A stretch of 64,000 nt of DNA from positions 4,644,162 to 4,708,161 of the forward strand of contig NC_063435.1 in assembly GCF_020379485.1 (NCBI RefSeq), written 5' to 3'. Made by a program: the position numbers and the translations under genes. This stretch comes from Brassica napus. Taxonomy: Eukaryota; Streptophyta; Magnoliopsida; Brassicales; Brassicaceae. Positions 59,281-64,000 of the stretch are shown here, in pieces; within the stretch, counting starts at the first letter, position 1; every line of letters begins with the position of its first letter. The notes under the pieces were generated by a model. The model was given only the letters and a program-made list of their open reading frames with translations. It did not search any database and was not told where the DNA came from.

Positions 59281-59466
59281 TTAATTTGAGGGAAAGAAGC
59301 GTCCTCTAATTTGATTGCAACTTAAAATCTACAAATATATTAAAATTTTGTTCTTTTTTAATTAGCCGAGTAAGCTAAAATATCGATGGTCTTCAAGACT
59401 TCAACTGTCAAACACTTTACCGGCAATTAAACGGTTGCGGTAGCCGCGATTTCAATTAAAAATGTA

Positions 59467-59727
59467 TTTTTTCTGCTTCTAAATAAGTGTTATTTTGACA
59501 TTTTCCACACAAATTAAAAAAGTGGTGGAAATATATGTAACTTGTTATGAATTATAATTCTCTAACCAATAATATTTGAGATAAATAAAATTATTTATAA
59601 AATCAATGCAGTTTTCAATTAATTTTCAGCTGAAAGTAAGTATAATTTATATTGGAATTAGAAAATAACCCTTTTTTTTGTAACAAGAGAAAAGATTAAA
59701 ATTACACTTAATATGAAATAAAAGGAG
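59467..59727. mobile_element. Stowaway-like MITE, copy A
   Basis: 261 bp between TA dinucleotides. It shares long stretches with the element at 62472-62726 (AATATTTGAGATAAATAAAA; CAATTAATTTTCAG). The ends are complementary over the AATAAGTGT..ACACTTA core. Confidence 0.65.
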
Positions 59728-59970
59728 TATTATTTTACTTTTAACCGCCTTGCATGGTTCAATTCTTTTTAGAATATTAATTGGCAAAAATGTAAATACT
59801 TGATTGACTCTACATATATTTTGCAAGTTATGAATTTAAAATGCAGATCCACCTTCTACACTCCAAACGTGAAGTGTATTTACTGTAACTAGCAGAGCAT
59901 GGTTTTTTTTCACAAACCTGAACCATCTGTACCACTATTTGAACCACTTTATTATTTACTTTATTTTATT

Positions 59971-60186
59971 TTTTTTTTTGAAGATTAAAGGGTTAAACCC
60001 GGGTCTATTAAAGACACAGACCTAACCCCCGGGTGGAGGTACAGCCCACGGATAGACCCTCTCCTGGGCATTCAAATGAGCCGAAAGCAATAGCCCATAT
60101 CCGTGTGGCCAGCGGGGTTCGAACCAGGGTTCACCGTATTGGGTTTAATCCCTCAAGCGCCACTGGACTACCACCACTGGTTAACT
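59971..60186 (-). mobile_element. tRNA-derived SINE
   Basis: On minus it contains an A box (GGTAGTCCAGTGG) and a B box (GGTTCGAACCC), the internal RNA polymerase III promoter. It ends in an A-rich tail (T run at 59971-59979 on plus). A perfect 16 bp target duplication flanks it: TTTACTTTATTTTATT at 59955-59970 and 60187-60202. Body 216 bp, no coding. Confidence 0.92.
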
Positions 60187-60202
60187 TTTACTTTATTTTA
60201 TT

Positions 60203-60671
60203 AAGAAACACTAGTGAAGCATTTTTACTTGGTGAATGAATGGAAAGGCAAATGTGGACGTACCACTATTTTTTTTTTTGGTAAGAAATTTAAAAAGTAA
60301 AAGGGCGTACCACTTCAAATGTAAGGACCATCTTTTCTCAGCTTCCCATTCATGTAAACGTCGTAACTCTCTGTTACCGATAATTCAACTCAAAATTATT
60401 GTCTTAACGTCAGTAAAGATTCAACTACAATACTTTTCAAACTCACATGCATACCATTCAGAATTTCTGAACGTCTGATCGAATCAATCAGAACATAATC
60501 ATTTCAAGTAGTTGAAATAGTGCAAACAATATCTCTTTTTTTTTTAGAGAAATAGTGCAAATCATATCTCATGCATCTCTCTCGCTTTTATAATATATAC
60601 GTTGAATACAATCATGTATATCCAATAAAAAGGTTTAGATGGATACAAACATCTTTTTTTTTTGGAAAAAT
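60203..60671. other. Intergenic DNA
   Basis: No gene or complete element seen. Confidence 0.4.
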
Positions 60672-61680
60672 GATTAACCATGCAAACTAAACTAATGTAT
60701 ACCTAACTACACGAAATATATGTTATACATGACAACATCTCTTAACTTAATGATGTTATGTGGTTCACGATACATGTTTAATTTCGTTCATCCAAAAATT
60801 GATATAGATGTCAGTGACCGTTAAAATATCTTGTTTCATCAATAAAATATGACTGACAAGACCGTAATTTAACTAAATTAAATTTTAACCCACGTTTTAA
60901 AAGAGTAAGAATATTTTTAACAAAATCTAATTTACAAAATCCATTTGTTTTAACAATATTTTGATAAGTAGTGTTTTAAATTTTTTATTTTAGTGTATTT
61001 GAAAAATATATAATTATATTATTTTTATTTATGTTAAATATGAAAGTTATATAAGCTATCATGTAATTTATTTTTTAATTATTTTAATCAATTTTATTAT
61101 GAAATTTTAATAAAATTTATGTAATTGGTTTGATTAATTGTGTGATATATACTTATATGACACATTTTTAAATGGATACATTTTTTATGAAAATAGAAAT
61201 AAAGTAAATTCATTAATTTATTTTATTTTATATTTAAAAAAATGTTAAAGTCAGTAAATTGTCATGAAATAAGTTTTATAATAAAAAATTGATCAAATAA
61301 GTATATACCACACAATTAATCAAACAAATTACAGAAATTTTATTAAGAGTTAATAACCAAACATATTAAAATAATTAAATACCAAAGTTAAATAATATCT
61401 TATATAACTTTCATATTTAGTTAAATTACCATAAGATACATTATTTTTTGGTCAAAAGATACATTTTTTTTTTGCCAAATGTCAAAAGATACATCATATT
61501 TTAACTGATAAAAATGGGAGATTTAAACAGTTTCTGACATACATATCAATTTTAGGATGAAATAAAATTAAACTCATGATGTTAACTACATAATAACATT
61601 AAGTTAAGAAAAGTTGTCATGCATAATATATATTTCATATAGTTAGATATGCATTAATTTAATTTATATGGTTAACCATG
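60672..61680. mobile_element. Long-TIR foldback element (1 kb)
   Basis: Left arm about 60672-61155 and right arm about 61287-61680 are imperfect reverse complements in the same order along most of their length. Examples are GATTAACCATG against CATGGTTAACCAT, GACAACATCTCTTAACTTAA against its inverse, and GGTTTGATTAATTGTGTG against CACACAATTAATCAAAC. Only about 130 bp in the middle is unpaired. No transposase. The long terminal repeats suggest a Mutator-like or foldback MITE; target duplications were not defined. Confidence 0.7.
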
Positions 61681-63050
61681 TGATGATCAATCGTTCAATG
61701 CAGTCAACAATCATTTCCTTATTTTTTTGATACAACACCGTTTTGAACCAGCCTTTTAGTTCATTACGTGTAGAACTCGTACTCGGTATTTATAGAACAA
61801 GCAAATAAAATGAAGATCGATAAATATGAGAAAGGGAGTTCCATAAGAAATGATGGACAAGATTGGTAACTAATAAATCTTAGAAGGTTGCATTTGTGTT
61901 TGGACGATAACACTCATCTCTTAAACATCTCCTCATCAATCACATGTCAACAAAAGCTATCAAGATTCAATGTATCGATCTCGACATAAAAGTGATGATA
62001 AGTCTTTTTAATGATAAAATGCTTCGAAACTATTTCACCTGTAAATTCTAACATTGAAATGAACTTTTTTAAAGTTAAGGATCGTAACTTAATTTATAAC
62101 CCTAATCAAGGAAATCTAACTATTTATTATTCGGTTTAGACTTCGTATAAAGGTTGCACGGCGGAATTTTTATAGTCTAGAGATTGGTAAACCCAATGAA
62201 TTGGGAAGTTAAAGGTTTCAAAAAGTTGTGTACATGGTGCTACTACTAATTTATGGCTCCTAATATTTTTAACCGCCCCGCTCCGCACCACACTTAGCAG
62301 TAACAAAAATATTTACATATATCATATATCTATATATTTATATAACTGTTAAAACCGCACCGCAATTGTACCGCTTGTCCCGCACCGTATTTATAAAACC
62401 CACTTGAGTTATGGTTGCAACAGTAAGTGCCATTGTTTAACAGTAAATATTATTCTTTCGAGAAAACAATACTTTCTGCGTTTCTTAATAAGTGTCACTT
62501 TGACAGTTTTCACACGGATCAAAAAATTGATTGAAATGTATTTAAATTGTTATTGATTACACCAATTTGACCAATGATATTTGAGATAAATAAAATTATT
62601 TATAAATTACTGTAGTTGACAATTAATTTTCAGTTAAAAATAAATATAATTTTTATAGAATTCTAAAGTGAAAATTTTTATGTAACAAAAAATGTTATAA
62701 TGACACTTATTATGAAACAAATAAAGTATTATTTTAACATTTTTCATTCAAATTAAGATGACTCCTAATAGTTATAAACACAGCATTAAATGACATTTAA
62801 ACACAATTTAATTAGTTAATACTTTATGTAGAAATTTTAAACTTTTCACACATTATGAAATTTGTAACAATTATCATTTTAATTTAAGAAAATGTTATTT
62901 AACCTCTACCTTTAACTTTATACTAAGGATAAATTAAAAAAAAGAGCAATAACTAACCACTAAAATTTAATTTTTTTTAAAAGAAAATTTTAAACATTTA
63001 TCAATTTAATTGAAATTTCTTCACATTTTTTCATTTTCTGTGACTATTTT
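61681..63050. other. Gene-free AT-rich DNA
   Basis: Only the Stowaway-like copy B is recognisable. Confidence 0.45.
62472..62726. mobile_element. Stowaway-like MITE, copy B
   Basis: 255 bp between TA dinucleotides; left end CTTTCTGCGTTTCTTAATAA. Same family as 59467-59727. Confidence 0.7.
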
Positions 63051-64000
63051 GTTTTTTTTTTTTTGGTGTAAATGTTAAGATTTATACCAACTTTTCTGTT
63101 TTTTGAATTACAAGATGTGGCAAGCCACTTATTAAGCAACAAGAAGAGAAAGAAGGAAAAGAAGCAAGAAACTAAGGTTCATTACAAAGAAAGGCGGAGT
63201 AAAGCTGCAGGAGCGAGACATGAGATGGAGATCGAGTCGGGATAGAGAGCAGCCGGTCCCTAATCATGCGATCTACCCTTGAAGCCAGCACCGTTGCAGG
63301 AATAGAAGTGGTTGTGAAGATGCGTGCGTTCCTTTCCCTCCACAAGCAATAAATGACAACCTGCAAAATTAGCTTGAGGACTGGTATAGTCCTAGGTGTA
63401 GAAGTGAACTGGTGACATCGCATCGCGTTGGCACACGCTAGTGTTGAGACCGGAGGAGCCGAGAGATATCTTCCTACACAGAAACGCGACCAAACAGAAG
63501 AAGCATAGGTGCATTGAAAGAATAGGTGATCATGTGATTCTAGCCCAGTTGAGCAGAGCACACAGTGCGCCGGAACATTCATGCCCCAAGACGCTAGCCG
63601 ATCCCTTGTTGGTAGTCGTTGAAGCACAGACAGCCAGGTGATAAACGAGCAACGCGGGATTTCCTCCTTAAACCAGACCAAGCCTGCCCATGAAACTGGC
63701 TCTGCAGTCTGCCTTATGAGCTCCCATGTTCTCTTGGTGGAGAATTGTTTGTCATAACTACTGTCCCCACTGCGCCACAGATAGCAATCTTTACCTCTCG
63801 AGGGAGATGGTGGTGGGATTGTGGAAAGAACAATCTGTAGTGTCTCGGACTCATCAGATCTAGCTGATGGGATTTGCCAGGTTCCATCCCTAGTTGCCTC
63901 GGAAACTGTAGAGTTTAGGGGAATGCGGAGATCTCTTGGACCCGTAGGACCCATTGCCGAGATCAAAGGCCCCATATCTGTCCACCAGTCAAACCAAAAA
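63051..64000 (-). mobile_element. 3' part of an L1-type LINE, continuing beyond the window
   Basis: The T run near 63051-63064 fits the poly(A) tail of a minus-strand LINE. A short 3' UTR follows, then the end of ORF2 at 63172. The element runs off the right edge, so reverse transcriptase and endonuclease cannot be seen. Confidence 0.7.
63172..64000 (-). CDS. LINE ORF2 C-terminal part with zf-RVT domain (partial)
   Basis: An open frame with no stop from the window edge to 63172. It shows GKDCYLWRSGDSSYDKQFST, the zinc-binding reverse-transcriptase-associated domain (SFITWLSVLQRLPTRDRLAS; CVLCSTGLESHDHLFFQC) and the tail YCLWRERNARIF. This domain lies after the reverse transcriptase in plant L1-type LINEs. 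The uninterrupted frame suggests a fairly young copy. The true start lies outside the window. Confidence 0.85.
   Translation of the reverse strand, partial: FWFDWWTDMGPLISAMGPTGPRDLRIPLNSTVSEATRDGTWQIPSARSDESETLQIVLSTIPPPSPSRGKDCYLWRSGDSSYDKQFSTKRTWELIRQTAEPVSWAGLVWFKEEIPRCSFITWLSVLQRLPTRDRLASWGMNVPAHCVLCSTGLESHDHLFFQCTYASSVWSRFCVGRYLSAPPVSTLACANAMRCHQFTSTPRTIPVLKLILQVVIYCLWRERNARIFTTTSIPATVLASRVDRMIRDRLLSIPTRSPSHVSLLQLYSAFLCNEP

Noticed and set aside
60100..60180. Possible tRNA gene (GGTTCGAACC box)
   Set aside because: A and B boxes belong to a SINE with poly(A) tail and target duplication; no cloverleaf with acceptor stem could be built by eye.

Overview
This window is plant nuclear DNA, almost certainly from a member of the Brassicaceae. 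It is AT-rich, its genes have introns with GT..AG borders, and it is crowded with transposable elements. The surviving genes lie in an order I recall from the end of Arabidopsis chromosome 5 (At5g57530 to At5g57625): a CAP/PR-1 protein, MYB36, CBP60B, XTH22 (TCH4), XTH25 and XTH12/13. I cannot name the species from sequence alone.

Layout. 1-5.4 kb holds a CAP/PR-1-like gene and MYB36, both on the minus strand. 5.4-17.3 kb is gene-poor and holds two Helitrons, several MITEs, a strong hairpin and LINE debris. 17.3-19.8 kb is an intact eight-exon BAH plus TFIIS-type gene (AIPP3/BDT1-like). It is not part of the Arabidopsis order I remember, so it may have moved in. 22.2-24.9 kb is an intact CBP60B orthologue. 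26.4-32.5 kb is a Helitron complex carrying a dead leucine aminopeptidase copy and a RING-finger fragment. 32.7-37.2 kb holds two divergent DUF295 genes, one intact and one broken. 37.2-57.8 kb is a cluster of four XTH genes. 57.8-64 kb is gene-free and holds a SINE, long inverted-repeat elements, Stowaway MITEs and the 3' part of a LINE.

The XTH cluster is the most notable part. Two of its four members are intact: an atypical one on minus and XTH25. The XTH22/TCH4 orthologue is split by a 7.2 kb Athila-like LTR element with nearly identical LTRs and a perfect TTTGG target duplication. The XTH12/13 orthologue is split by a 1.2 kb hAT-type element with a perfect 8 bp duplication. In both, the first three bases of the transposon form an in-frame stop codon, and the reading frame resumes perfectly on the other side. 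Both insertions therefore look recent.

Just downstream of XTH25, a 3.3 kb Helitron carries exon-and-intron fragments of three unrelated genes: proteasome subunit RPN7, argininosuccinate synthase and a UPL-type HECT ubiquitin ligase. I see no bacterial-type system, CRISPR array or tRNA gene. The novelty here is structural (gene capture, recent gene disruption, long foldback elements) rather than a new pathway. All homology calls come from reading translations and memory of families; no database search was run.
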